Assembly: GCF_020687205.1 (NCBI RefSeq)
Contig: NZ_JAJEQE010000030.1
Coordinates: 1 to 37,560, forward strand
Direction of reading: 5' to 3'
From: Hominisplanchenecus faecis
Lineage (GTDB): Bacteria; Bacillota; Clostridia; Lachnospirales; Lachnospiraceae
DNA length: 37,560 nt
Part shown: piece after piece, positions 1 to 7,725 of the stretch
How positions within the stretch are numbered: the first letter of the stretch is position 1
Layout: each line of letters opens with the position of its first letter
The notes under the pieces: model-generated
Database searches by the model: none
What the model was told of the DNA's origin: nothing
Seen by the model: the letters and a program-made list of their open reading frames with translations, nothing else
Position numbers and translations under genes: made by a program

Positions 1-28
1 GCCGTTCGCTGTTCGCGTCGGCTTTGTT

Positions 29-57
29 ATTTTAGCACATCTCTTTGTGCTTGTCAA
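29..57 (-). promoter_or_regulatory. Tandem sigma-A promoter, copy nearest the left edge
   Basis: On the minus strand there is TTGACA, a 17-bp spacer and TAAAAT, preceded by an A-rich block ending AAGTAC. It fires leftwards out of the window. Positions 1-22 just downstream can form a small hairpin (GCCG/CGGC and CGC/GCG arms), so the start of a structured leader may be included. With two sister promoters upstream it resembles the promoter array of an rRNA operon; the transcribed gene itself is outside the window. Confidence 0.8.
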
Positions 58-147
58 GTACTTTTTTAAACTTTTTTTCGAAGTTCTTTCGAACTTCTTA
101 AGTCGTACCAGACTGTGTTGCTTTGTCTCTTTCGCAGCAACTCTGAT

Positions 148-176
148 ATTTTATCAAAGTCTTTCCGGTTTGTCAA
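148..176 (-). promoter_or_regulatory. Tandem sigma-A promoter, middle copy
   Basis: Minus strand TTGACA, 17-bp spacer, TAAAAT. The block upstream of the -35 box (A-run then GTAC) is identical in all three copies and could act as an UP element. It lies 119 bp from the left copy and 118 bp from the right copy, so the array is nearly periodic. Confidence 0.8.
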
Positions 177-265
177 GTACTTTTTTCATCTTTTTGATTC
201 CGTCCCCGGATCATTTTCTATAATTCCTCGACTACCTGTTTCTGCGTCTTTTGACGAACTTCTGT

Positions 266-294
266 ATTTTATCGTATTTGTCATCTTTTGTCAA
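266..294 (-). promoter_or_regulatory. Tandem sigma-A promoter, upstream copy
   Basis: Minus strand TTGACA, 17-bp spacer, TAAAAT, again preceded by the A-rich/GTAC block. It begins about 27 bp downstream of the tRNA-Ser(GGA) 3' end, so the array also receives any read-through from the tRNA genes. Confidence 0.8.
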
Positions 295-320
295 GTACTT
301 TTTTCAAGAAGTTTGTCGAA

Positions 321-410
321 CGGAGAAAGAGGGATTTGAACCCTCGCGCCGCTGTTAACGACCTACTCCCTTTCCAGGGGAGCCCCTTCGGCCAGCTTGG
401 GTATTTCTCC
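321..410 (-). tRNA. tRNA-Ser(GGA)
   Basis: A complete class II tRNA. The 7-bp acceptor GGAGAAA pairs with TTTCTCC, the discriminator is G, the T-loop is TTCAAAT, the variable arm is long, and the anticodon loop CTGGAAA presents GGA. No CCA is encoded. No clear promoter lies directly upstream, so it is probably co-transcribed with the neighbouring tRNA-Ser(TGA). Confidence 0.95.
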
Positions 411-442
411 ATAGTTGCTCGAATAGCATTTTATATTATATT

Positions 443-465
443 ATCACATGATATTCTCATGTGAT
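443..465 (-). other. Inverted repeat between the two tRNA-Ser genes
   Basis: A perfect 9-bp inverted repeat (ATCACATGA / TCATGTGAT, 5-nt loop) lies 3 nt past the 3' end of tRNA-Ser(TGA). What follows is A/T-rich (AATATAATATAAAAT) but has no proper U-tract. It could be a weak terminator or a processing hairpin in a two-tRNA transcript. Confidence 0.5.
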
Positions 466-468
466 GAA

Positions 469-554
469 CGGAGAGGGTGGGATTCGAACCCACGCGCCCT
501 TGCGGACAAACGGTTTTCAAGACCGCCTCGTTATGACCACTTCGATACCTCTCC
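469..554 (-). tRNA. tRNA-Ser(TGA)
   Basis: A complete class II tRNA: acceptor GGAGAGG/CCTCTCC, discriminator G, T-loop TTCGAAT, long variable arm, anticodon loop CTTGAAA giving TGA. No CCA is encoded. A consensus promoter sits about 20 bp upstream. Confidence 0.95.
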
Positions 555-573
555 AGTGCAATCAGCGAAACTA

Positions 574-602
574 ATAATATCATCCAATTTTCGTTTTGTC
601 AA
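574..602 (-). promoter_or_regulatory. Sigma-A promoter of the tRNA-Ser genes
   Basis: Minus strand TTGACA, 17-bp spacer, TATTAT. It starts 28 bp beyond the ispD stop codon and the predicted transcription start is just before tRNA-Ser(TGA). Confidence 0.8.
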
Positions 603-630
603 CACTTTTTTTGATATTTTTTTGTTTTTT

Positions 631-1348
631 TCAATTTTCCTGTAAATTACACTTTTTCACAAAGATTTCAGCGATATCCAGATCCTCCGGTGTTGTAATC
701 TTGATATTATAATAAGAGCCTTCCACCAGTTTTACTTTTTGACCTTCCATTTTCTCCAGCACCATTGCATCATCCGTGATTCCCATTTTGGTATGGTCCT
801 CCTGCATCATTTTTTCATAAGCACCTAAAATATCAGGATACGCAAAAACCTGCGGAGTCTGGATGTTCCAAACTTCACTTCTCTTTAATGTTTCTTTTGC
901 AAATAACGCTTCGTCAGCCAGTTTCAGTGTATCTTTCGAAGGAACTGCTGCCACACACGCACCATAAGTGCATACCGCTTCTTTTAACCGCTGCAGCATT
1001 TCCTGATCTACAAATGGTCTTGCTCCGTCATGGATATAGATGTAATCACATGCTCCGGCAGCTTTCAGTGCATTATATACAGAAAGATAGCGTTCTTCCC
1101 CGCCTTCAATAATATCTTTCACCTTTTGCAAATGATAAACTTCCACAATCTTCTCTCTGCAATATGCAATCTCATCTTTTTTTTGTAACCAGTATCACTT
1201 CATCTATAAATTCGCATTCTTCAAATTGTCTGAGTGCGTAATACAAAACTGGTTTTCCAAACAGATCCATATACTGCTTCTGTACCTGACTGTGCATTCT
1301 TTTGCCGCTCCCTGCTGCCAGAACGATCGCCGTGTGCTTTTCTTTCAT
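631..1348 (-). pseudogene. ispD: 2-C-methyl-D-erythritol 4-phosphate cytidylyltransferase, frameshifted in an A8 tract
   Basis: IspD transfers CMP to methylerythritol 4-phosphate in the MEP isoprenoid pathway. The ATG at 1348 abuts the tsaD stop. The first 58 codons encode the family N-terminus, with the nucleotide-binding start TAIVLAAGSGKRM, and then hit TGA at 1172-1174. The rest of the protein, including the HDGARPF motif, a D-T-K segment and ITTPEDL near the C-terminus, continues in another frame to 631. The break is in a run of eight A's on the coding strand (1177-1184); seven would restore one reading frame of about 238 residues. Every other diagnostic motif is intact, which argues for a recent event, transcriptional slippage or a sequencing error rather than decay. 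A 171-residue product from GTG 1146 would lack the CTP-binding loop. Confidence 0.85.
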
Positions 1349-2377
1349 TTAGCGTTCCCCCAGTTTCAGATTCGGAACTGCATTCAGATCCAGTCCGGAT
1401 CTTGTTCCTGCCAGATATTCATAATATCCTGCCACTCCGATCATCGCTGCATTATCTGTACAGAAAATCGGGGACGGATGGTAAAATTTGATACCTTTCT
1501 TTCTGCAGGCTTCTTCCATTGCCATGCGAAGTGCTGAATTGGAGGCAACTCCCCCTGCAATGGCAAATTTATCAAATCCATATTCATCGATTGCCCACAT
1601 GGAATGTTCTACTAGAACATCAACAACTGCTTTCTGAAAGGAAGCTGCCACATCTGCTTCTACGATCGGCTGGTTCTTCATTTTGCATCCATTCAGATAG
1701 TTCAGGACTGCTGACTTCAGACCGCTGAAACTGAAATCATATGGTGCATCTGCAACTTTTGCTTTTGGAAATGAAATCGCCAGCGGATTTCCTTCTTTTG
1801 CAAGTTTATCAATCTTTGGTCCGCCCGGATAGCCAAGTCCGATCGCACGGGCCACTTTATCAAATGCTTCTCCGGCCGCATCGTCTCTGGTGCATCCGAG
1901 GATTTCGTATTTTCCGTAATCTTTTACCACAACCAGGTGTGTATGTCCTCCGGATACTACCAGGCATGCAAACGGCGGCTCCAGATCCGGATGTTCAATA
2001 TAATTTGCAGAAATATGCCCTTCTATATGGTGCACACCTACCAGAGGCAGATTTTTAGCATAGCTGATCGCCTTTGCCTCGGCCACTCCGACAAGCAAAG
2101 CCCCCACCAGTCCAGGTCCATAGGTAACCGCGATCGCATCCAGATCATCCAGTGTGACGTTTGCTTCTTCAAGAGCTTCTGTGATGACCTGATTTATTTT
2201 TTCAATATGCTTTCTTGATGCAATTTCCGGCACTACGCCGCCATAAAGTTTATGCAGTTCAATCTGAGAGGAAATAACATTGGACAAAACCGTTCTTCCG
2301 TTTTTCACAACAGAAGCTGCCGTTTCATCACAGGAACTTTCGATTCCCAGAATCAGTATATCTTTCTTTTCTTCCAT
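1349..2377 (-). CDS. tsaD: tRNA N6-adenosine threonylcarbamoyltransferase
   Basis: TsaD transfers the threonylcarbamoyl group from TC-AMP to A37 of ANN-decoding tRNAs, working with TsaB and TsaE. The 342 residues match the family length. The N-terminus [14 protein letters not shown] is diagnostic. The metal site HHIEGH is at residues 116-121, and the ASKH/nucleotide-fold segments VSGGHTHL and DNAAMIG are present. tsaB and tsaE lie in the same gene run about 2-3 kb upstream, so all three dedicated t6A factors are encoded together. The stop codon is directly adjacent to the ispD start. Confidence 0.97.
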   Translation of the reverse strand: MEEKKDILILGIESSCDETAASVVKNGRTVLSNVISSQIELHKLYGGVVPEIASRKHIEKINQVITEALEEANVTLDDLDAIAVTYGPGLVGALLVGVAEAKAISYAKNLPLVGVHHIEGHISANYIEHPDLEPPFACLVVSGGHTHLVVVKDYGKYEILGCTRDDAAGEAFDKVARAIGLGYPGGPKIDKLAKEGNPLAISFPKAKVADAPYDFSFSGLKSAVLNYLNGCKMKNQPIVEADVAASFQKAVVDVLVEHSMWAIDEYGFDKFAIAGGVASNSALRMAMEEACRKKGIKFYHPSPIFCTDNAAMIGVAGYYEYLAGTRSGLDLNAVPNLKLGER

Positions 2378-2444
2378 CTCGTATCTATCCTTCCTATTAT
2401 ATCAAGCCCAAAGGCATTGATTTACCAGACTTTTCTGTCGACTG

Positions 2445-3356
2445 TCATTCCTCTTCAAATGACAGCACTGTACTTTTTCCGTCTTTTCCCGGGTAAGCAT
2501 TTGGGAAAATTTCACGCACGCCATCCATAAATTCTTCCGGACGTACCAGTGACGGACTGTAATGTGTCAGCCATAACTCTGACACTTCTGCTTCCGCTGC
2601 CAATTTTGCTGCTTCTTTGAACATCATATGTTTATGCTCCAGTGCCTTAGACTTTTTATCATCCTCGCCATACATGCCTTCGCAGACAAACAGATCTGAG
2701 TGCTCTGCATTCTGGATGATGGATCTGGTCGGTCTGGTATCTGTCGTGTAAGTCAGTTTGATTCCCTTTCTGGCTTCTCCAAGAACCATATCCGGTGTAT
2801 AGTGCACACCCTCAAATTCGACAACATTCCCCTTCTGAAGCGGATTCCAGCAGCACAGCGGAATATTTGCCGCTTTTGCCCGCTCTACATCAAATTTCCC
2901 CGCACGGTCAATCTCCATAGTATATCCGTAACAAAGCACATTGTGGTTTACACGGAATGCACGGATTCGATAACCGTTCATCTCAAAGGTTTCTTCTGTT
3001 CCCTGGATTTCTTTATAATATATTTCAAAAGGCAGCTCCGGTGCAATTGTCCGAAGTGCATTCACCACACGTTCCAGCCCCTTTGGACCGATCAAAGTCA
3101 GCGGTTCATGACGTTCTGCATTTCCCATCGACAAAAGCAGACCCGGAAGCCCGCTGATATGATCCCCGTGATAGTGTGTAAAACAGATCACATCGATTGG
3201 TTTAAAACTCCACCCTTTTTCTTTGATCGCGATCTGTGTTCCTTCGCCACAGTCGATCAGAATACTGCTTCCGTTATATCGCAGCATCAAGGCTGTCAGC
3301 CAACGTCTTGGAAGCGGCATCATACCGCCGCATCCAAGCAAACAAACATCAAGCAT
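2445..3356 (-). CDS. rnz: Ribonuclease Z (tRNA 3' endonuclease)
   Basis: A metallo-beta-lactamase-fold enzyme that cuts tRNA precursors just after the discriminator base. At 303 residues it is the usual length of short bacterial RNase Z. The zinc-binding motif HYHGDH is at residues 61-66. Later ligands appear in VNHNVLCYGY, TYTTDTRPT and the C-terminal LTHYSPS. It matters here because the two tRNA-Ser genes lack an encoded CCA and would need this activity. It sits in the t6A cluster, 67 bp upstream of tsaD. Confidence 0.95.
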   Translation of the reverse strand: MLDVCLLGCGGMMPLPRRWLTALMLRYNGSSILIDCGEGTQIAIKEKGWSFKPIDVICFTHYHGDHISGLPGLLLSMGNAERHEPLTLIGPKGLERVVNALRTIAPELPFEIYYKEIQGTEETFEMNGYRIRAFRVNHNVLCYGYTMEIDRAGKFDVERAKAANIPLCCWNPLQKGNVVEFEGVHYTPDMVLGEARKGIKLTYTTDTRPTRSIIQNAEHSDLFVCEGMYGEDDKKSKALEHKHMMFKEAAKLAAEAEVSELWLTHYSPSLVRPEEFMDGVREIFPNAYPGKDGKSTVLSFEEE

Positions 3357-3411
3357 TCTTTTTTCCTTACTCTTTCTTCAGTTTCTTTTTCTTTCGTTTC
3401 TTCTTTCTTTT

Positions 3412-3636
3412 CTACAGCAGCTCTGTCTCTTCTTTTATTTCTGGTTTTAATACAAATGCTGCTGTCATTTTATCGTAACAAGGTTCACACAGATCGAAGC
3501 TGTGGCATTCTCCGTCTTTTTCCGAAGGATATCCCCAGATTTTTTCAATATGAATATATTCTTCCATGTCTCTTCCAATCGTATCCACAATTCTTTTTCC
3601 GCAGCTGTTGCAGTAAATCTTATTCTCTTTTCTCAT
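3412..3636 (-). CDS. Small CxxC/CxxC zinc-ribbon-like protein
   Basis: A 74-residue protein with two CxxC pairs (YCNSCGK near residue 9, LCEPCYD near residue 49), which could bind one zinc ion. It has a good ribosome binding site (GGGGAGG, 5 nt before the ATG). It lies between rimI and rnz in the tRNA-modification run and reads the same way. I do not recognise a characterised family. The acidic tail (EIKEETELL) and small size suggest an adaptor or regulatory protein, but this is a guess. Confidence 0.7.
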   Translation of the reverse strand: MRKENKIYCNSCGKRIVDTIGRDMEEYIHIEKIWGYPSEKDGECHSFDLCEPCYDKMTAAFVLKPEIKEETELL

Positions 3637-3745
3637 CGTATCCTCCCCAGGTGATACCCCTTTTGTATGCTTTTTCTGATTTCCTTTGCGACAGCAACAG
3701 TATAACGAAAAGTATTCCTTTCGTACAGTGGGAATTAGAGGAATC

Positions 3746-4189
3746 CTAGTGGTTGCCGTATTTCCACATGATCAGTGCATCTTCTTTTGGTTTCTCGTAA
3801 AAATTCGGTCGGATACCGGAACGCTCAAACCCAAGTTTTTCATATAAATGGATAGCAGGTGCATTGCCAACCCGCACTTCCAGTGTGAAATTTTCGATTC
3901 CGCGTTCATATCCACGCAAAAACAATTGCTCCAGAAGTTCGGTGGCAACCCCTTTTTTGCGAAACTTCTCCACAACTGCTACGTTTGTGATATCAGCCTC
4001 ATCAAAAGACTGCAACAGTCCGCAATATCCTGCCAGTATTTCCTTTTCATATGCAACCAGATAGATCGTCTCTTTCTGACGCAGTGCATCTTCAAATCCT
4101 TTTCTGCTCCATGGTCGGGAAAAAATCTGACTTTCTGTTCTTACAACTGCCTCCAGATCTTCTGCCTGCATTGCACGTATTTCAAGCAC
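3746..4189 (-). CDS. rimI: Ribosomal protein bS18-alanine N-acetyltransferase
   Basis: A GNAT-fold acetyltransferase of 147 residues. The acetyl-CoA loop is seen as VVEKFRKKGVATELL and the C-terminal NAPAIHLYEKLGFERSGIRPNFY matches RimI. The start chosen is GTG at 4189, which overlaps the tsaB stop by 8 bp and gives the family-typical opening MLEIRAMQAEDL. An upstream ATG (4324) would run 136 nt into tsaB and add residues with no family match. tsaB-rimI adjacency is common in bacteria. Confidence 0.9.
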   Translation of the reverse strand: MLEIRAMQAEDLEAVVRTESQIFSRPWSRKGFEDALRQKETIYLVAYEKEILAGYCGLLQSFDEADITNVAVVEKFRKKGVATELLEQLFLRGYERGIENFTLEVRVGNAPAIHLYEKLGFERSGIRPNFYEKPKEDALIMWKYGNH

Positions 4190-4895
4190 GATTCTGTTCT
4201 TCCCTTTCTTTTCGCTCTCTCTCTGCCTGAGAAAGACGCAGATAATCCGGTTTATGTTCCATTGCACTTTCTGCTCGTCCCTGTACATAGTACTGTGCTC
4301 CAAGAACTGCAACCGCAGATGCACGCTGTCTGTTCATATGTGCCGGAGCAAACGAATACGGAATTTTTATCACTTCCGCCAACGTTTTGCGGTAAACCGG
4401 AACGCCGTCGCCAAGAAAAATAACTTCTCTTCCAAGTGCATTAAGTTTTTCTGCAATCTCTGTGACAGAAACCGCCATCTGATTTTCCAGTATCTGGAGT
4501 TTTCCATCGCAGAATTCGTAAATGCCGGTATAGACCTGGTTTCTTCTTGCATCCATGATCGGGCAGACGATTTTATCTGTTCCCCATAAATCATAGGCCA
4601 GTCCGTCTACCGTCGGAACCGGTATGATCGGTTTGTCAAGTGCCAGCCCCAGACCTTTTGCCGTGGCAGAACCAATACGCAGACCGGTAAAGGATCCCGG
4701 CCCGGCAGCGATTGCGATCGCATCCAGGCTGTTTAAGTCCAGATTTATCATATCTCCGATTTCTTTCAGCATCGGAAGCAAGGTCTGAGAGTGTGTTTTT
4801 TTATAATTTACCGTGTATTCTGCAAGTAAAATATCATCTTCCACAACAGCAACCGATGCCACCAGCCCTGAGCTGTCTATTCCCAAAACTTTCAT
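4182..4895 (-). CDS. tsaB: t6A synthesis partner TsaB
   Basis: A 237-residue ASKHA-fold protein and partner of TsaD in the t6A complex. Typical motifs are MKVLGIDSSG at the N-terminus, KTHSQTLLPML, and AAGPGSFTGLRIG around residue 65. The C-terminus is shorter and highly charged (repeated E/R), as often seen in Clostridia. It starts 9 bp after the tsaE stop with the ribosome binding site GGAGG. Confidence 0.95.
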   Translation of the reverse strand: MKVLGIDSSGLVASVAVVEDDILLAEYTVNYKKTHSQTLLPMLKEIGDMINLDLNSLDAIAIAAGPGSFTGLRIGSATAKGLGLALDKPIIPVPTVDGLAYDLWGTDKIVCPIMDARRNQVYTGIYEFCDGKLQILENQMAVSVTEIAEKLNALGREVIFLGDGVPVYRKTLAEVIKIPYSFAPAHMNRQRASAVAVLGAQYYVQGRAESAMEHKPDYLRLSQAERERKEREEQNRA

Positions 4896-4904
4896 GTTTT
4901 CCTC

Positions 4905-5351
4905 CTAAAGCTGTGCTTTCTTTTCCTCCGGATCTGAAATCGTGATCTTGCGGTAATCAAATCCTTTTTCTAGATTTTTCTCGATTTCAATGGCGATCAC
5001 ATCCGGCGGCAGAATCTCCTGGATCAGATCTGCCCACTCGATCAAGCATACACCCTCACCGTAAAAACAGTCCTCGTAGCCGATCTCTTCCATCTCTTCG
5101 ATATCACCGATGCGATACACATCAAAATGATAAAACGGCAGACGACCGTCTTCGTACATCTGCACGATCGTAAAGGTTGGGCTGTTTACCGGCTCTGTGA
5201 TGCCAAGCCCTGCTGCAAGCCCCTGTGTAAAAACGGTTTTGCCTACGCCAAGATCTCCGGTCAGTGTATAGATCTGACCTGCCTTTGCATTTTCACCGAT
5301 TTTTTTTCCGAGTTCAAATGTTTCTTTTTCGCTGTTTGTCTCTATAATCAT
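4905..5351 (-). CDS. tsaE: t6A synthesis ATPase TsaE
   Basis: A small P-loop ATPase, 148 residues from the ATG at 5351. The Walker A motif GDLGVGKT is followed by TQGLAAGLG and the diagnostic [15 protein letters not shown] and LIEWAD complete the family signature. The longer frame extending to 5516 is not used here because it overlaps the preceding gene. The chosen ATG overlaps that gene's stop by 4 nt (ATGA), which indicates translational coupling. Confidence 0.95.
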   Translation of the reverse strand: MIIETNSEKETFELGKKIGENAKAGQIYTLTGDLGVGKTVFTQGLAAGLGITEPVNSPTFTIVQMYEDGRLPFYHFDVYRIGDIEEMEEIGYEDCFYGEGVCLIEWADLIQEILPPDVIAIEIEKNLEKGFDYRKITISDPEEKKAQL

Positions 5352-5842
5352 AATTTCACTTTCTTTTTGGGCATATTTTTTTGCACTAAAGTTACAAGCG
5401 TATCGTATTGTTCTCCGATGGCTTCTTTTGGGAGAACAAATGCATTTCTTTTTCCTGAGTAGATCAGCACATTTTTTTTGCTGCTGCATACTTTCAGTAT
5501 ATTCTTCCAGCCGCACTGTACCTTTTCTTCTCCCTGTACGATCTCGATCCCTTCGTCATTCAAAATGTAAGTGACCGGATTTTTAAATACTTCGCTTTTT
5601 TCTACCTGCCTTTTTGATTTTGTATAAAGGCTGACCGGAAGATAAACGATAAACCACACACCGAACAGACAGTATACGATGCTGTAAGACAGATCTGTTT
5701 TGCCCAGCGTCGTGCCAAACATCACAAATGCCGCAATTCCGAGAATGATACCAAAAATGCCGCTGAAACTGCGGTAAGTATGGTACATCATGAAATCATA
5801 CATGATCTTCGGTGTCATTTTTACTTCAACTTTTGCTCCCAC
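5348..5842 (-). CDS. YcxB-like membrane protein
   Basis: 164 residues beginning with GTG at 5842 behind a perfect AGGAGG. Two hydrophobic segments (about residues 27-45 and 51-72) are followed by a soluble C-terminal part (NPVTYILNDEGIEIVQ...YSGKRNAFVLPKEA) that resembles the YcxB-like domain. Function is unknown. It is the first gene of the tRNA-modification run and is coupled to tsaE by a 4-nt overlap. Topology and family are moderately sure, role is not. Confidence 0.75.
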   Translation of the reverse strand: MGAKVEVKMTPKIMYDFMMYHTYRSFSGIFGIILGIAAFVMFGTTLGKTDLSYSIVYCLFGVWFIVYLPVSLYTKSKRQVEKSEVFKNPVTYILNDEGIEIVQGEEKVQCGWKNILKVCSSKKNVLIYSGKRNAFVLPKEAIGEQYDTLVTLVQKNMPKKKVKL

Positions 5843-5964
5843 TTTTTCCTCCTGTTGTGTTTGAAATTTTCTGTTTCAAGTCGAATGCACGCGAAACTTG
5901 GCACGCAATTCTGGTCAGCTTTGCTGATATTTACCTGACAGAATCTATCTGACCTTAGCATTTG

Positions 5965-5993
5965 ATTATAGCATACCAGTTTTTTGCTTACAA
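5965..5993 (-). promoter_or_regulatory. Sigma-A promoter of the YcxB-tsaE-tsaB-rimI run
   Basis: Minus strand TTGTAA, 17-bp spacer, TATAAT with an extended TG (TGCTATAAT). It overlaps the stop codon of the NUDIX gene and leaves a leader of about 115 nt before the GTG at 5842. Confidence 0.75.
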
Positions 5994-6596
5994 CTGCAAA
6001 AAGCCGAAAGGTTCTTCTTCTTTCAGAAAATGCATCAGCATATATGCACACATGATCGCCACACGCTCTTCTTTCAGGATGCGGCGTACCTCTTCTCTGT
6101 CTGCCAGCACGACTTCCAGATCTTCGGTATCTTCCAGGCCTTCCCGGCTAATCTGACCGCTCGCATAACCATAAACCGTGGCACAACATTCATCTGTCAT
6201 GCCGACGCTTGTAAAAAATGGTCTTTCATAGAGCGTATCCGGTGTCAGCGGTGAGAAATCAAGTCCGGTCTCTTCTTTCATTTCGCGGATGCCCGCCTGC
6301 CTGTAATCTTCTCCCTGGTCTACCAGCCCTGATGGCAGTTCATAAACATAATCATCCAGCGGATAACGGTACTGGCGTATCAGCACAACCCTGTCTTTTT
6401 TCTCCCCATAAAGGCTATAAATGATCACACCGTCCGGCTTTTCATTTCTTGTATTTATTTTCAGATCATTCTGTGTTTTCGCTCTGGATGAAACATAATA
6501 ATGGATATCGCCGCCCATCCGGTCTTTTGCTTCCAGATCATACAGATTCAGAAATCTGTTTTCTGTCTGTTTATTGATCTTCTGTATTTTTGACAT
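5988..6596 (-). CDS. NUDIX hydrolase, ADP-ribose pyrophosphatase-like
   Basis: 202 residues from the ATG at 6596, which has an AGGCGG ribosome binding site. The full NUDIX box is present: G, five residues, E, seven residues, REMKEETGL. The upstream RQYRYPLDDYVYELPSG is typical of the NudF/ADP-ribose pyrophosphatase group, which hydrolyses ADP-ribose and related nucleotide sugars. Substrate cannot be fixed from sequence alone. The frame is open further upstream to 6737 but that part overlaps the ribU terminator and is not needed. Confidence 0.9.
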   Translation of the reverse strand: MSKIQKINKQTENRFLNLYDLEAKDRMGGDIHYYVSSRAKTQNDLKINTRNEKPDGVIIYSLYGEKKDRVVLIRQYRYPLDDYVYELPSGLVDQGEDYRQAGIREMKEETGLDFSPLTPDTLYERPFFTSVGMTDECCATVYGYASGQISREGLEDTEDLEVVLADREEVRRILKEERVAIMCAYMLMHFLKEEEPFGFLQL

Positions 6597-6702
6597 TTTC
6601 TGCCGCCTTTCTCTTGATAATACCCGCACTTTCAAGATGCCTGGGTTAAAATCCATATCTGATACAGCATCTGTTTCGTGTTTATTTGTTTCCCTGCTCA
6701 CG

Positions 6703-6762
6703 AAAAAAAGAATACCACGTAACTTTAAAAAGCACAAGCTTTCCTCCGGTTACATGGTATTC
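6703..6762 (-). terminator. Rho-independent terminator after ribU
   Basis: A 14-bp stem (GAATACCATGTAAC with GTTACGTGGTATTC, one G-U pair) is followed on the minus strand by seven T's. The loop holds a second small hairpin (AAAGC/GCTTT). It begins 33 bp past the ribU stop. Confidence 0.85.
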
Positions 6763-6794
6763 GTTTCGGGTTATGTGATATTCACTTTTCTGTA

Positions 6795-7430
6795 TTAGAA
6801 CTGTGTTCCGTGAAGAATCGGGCTTACGTGCTTATAAAGCAGGAAGGTGATCACACCAACGATCAGTCCTTTTAAAATGTTAAATGGTGCAACTGCCAGA
6901 ACAACAAAAGTGAGCAGGCTGTTGATTGCCGGATTCACTGCCGTTCCCATGGCAACCAGTGCATCGACCGGCATACCGAATGCCTTTCCATATGCCGGGA
7001 GCAGCACAAAAGCATTTAAGAAGCATCCGATAAATGCCATAAACAGCGTACCTGCGATCATTCCGATCACTGCACTTTTTTTGCTTTTCTTTTTCTGGTA
7101 GATCAGACCTGCCGGTACGATCATGGCACAGCCAATCAGGAAATTGGCGAAATCTCCGACACCTGCGGTCGATGATCCTTTAAAAAGCATGTGCAGTACG
7201 ACTTTGATCAGTTCGATAAACATGCCTGCGACCGGTCCCATCGCAAAGGTACCGATCAGAACCGGAATTTCACTCAAGTCAATCTTATAGAAAGACGGTG
7301 CAAAGAAAAGCGGTATTTCAAACATCATCAACACAACGGAAACCGCCCCCAACATACCAATCTGCACCAGATTTCTTAAGTTACTTCTTTCTGCAGTTGT
7401 TTTCACTGCATTTGTACCTGAACTGTTCAT
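6795..7430 (-). CDS. ribU: Riboflavin ECF transporter substrate-binding subunit RibU
   Basis: A 211-residue integral membrane protein with about six hydrophobic segments. The RibU-like region FYKIDLSEIPVLIGTFAMGP lies near residues 47-66. As an ECF S component it would bind riboflavin and pair with the shared EcfA/A'/T module encoded elsewhere. The complete FMN riboswitch directly upstream confirms the substrate class independently of the protein match. The ATG at 7430 has AAGGAGAG upstream. Confidence 0.95.
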   Translation of the reverse strand: MNSSGTNAVKTTAERSNLRNLVQIGMLGAVSVVLMMFEIPLFFAPSFYKIDLSEIPVLIGTFAMGPVAGMFIELIKVVLHMLFKGSSTAGVGDFANFLIGCAMIVPAGLIYQKKKSKKSAVIGMIAGTLFMAFIGCFLNAFVLLPAYGKAFGMPVDALVAMGTAVNPAINSLLTFVVLAVAPFNILKGLIVGVITFLLYKHVSPILHGTQF

Positions 7431-7504
7431 ACGTCCATCTCTCCTTTTTGAATTTAATTCACAGGAAGATCTTCGTCTGATACGATGCCATCATTTTGAA
7501 ATAA

Positions 7505-7539
7505 AAAGCCCTGAATCTGTTCTACAGATTCAGGGCTTT
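7505..7539 (-). terminator. Riboswitch expression-platform terminator
   Basis: A 16-bp perfect stem (AAAGCCCTGAATCTGT and its complement, 3-nt loop), ending in a T-run on the minus strand, 17 nt after the FMN aptamer and 74 nt before the ribU start. It should form when FMN is bound and stop transcription. Confidence 0.9.
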
Positions 7540-7555
7540 GATATACCATCGTATG

Positions 7556-7670
7556 TTCTTCTCTCATCCAGACTTTGACTGTCGGTCATGGAATTTCACC
7601 ATGTCAGCCGCTTACGCGGGTCGCGGACTATACCGCCGGTGGGGAATTACGCCCCGCCCCGAAGATTTCT
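7556..7670 (-). promoter_or_regulatory. FMN riboswitch (RFN element) controlling ribU
   Basis: All conserved blocks of the six-stem RFN aptamer are present in order on the minus strand: TCTTCGGGGC, AATTCCCCACCGGCGGT, AGTCCGCGA, GGCTGACATGGTGAAATTCC, ATGACCGACAGTCAAAGTC and TGGATGAGAGAAGA. The flanking AGAAATCTTC and GAAGAAC arms close P1. With the terminator that follows this is an OFF switch: high FMN ends transcription before ribU. Confidence 0.97.
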
Positions 7671-7680
7671 GCTATCTGCA

Positions 7681-7708
7681 ATTATAAGATAATTTTTTCT
7701 TTTGTCAA
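7681..7708 (-). promoter_or_regulatory. Sigma-A promoter of the ribU riboswitch transcript
   Basis: Minus strand TTGACA, 16-bp spacer, TATAAT, ending 10 bp before the aptamer. It sits 18 bp downstream of the tex stop codon. Confidence 0.85.
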
Positions 7709-7725
7709 GCATTTTCGGAAAACTT

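Noticed and set aside
2700-3749. A 349-codon open frame on the plus strand
   Set aside because: It is antisense to rnz and the CxxC gene, which have clear motifs and ribosome binding sites; the plus-strand product is Cys/Phe/Ser-rich with no family features.
5821-6051. A 76-codon minus-strand frame between YcxB and NUDIX genes
   Set aside because: It covers the promoter and leader and overlaps the NUDIX C-terminus in another frame; no start signals.
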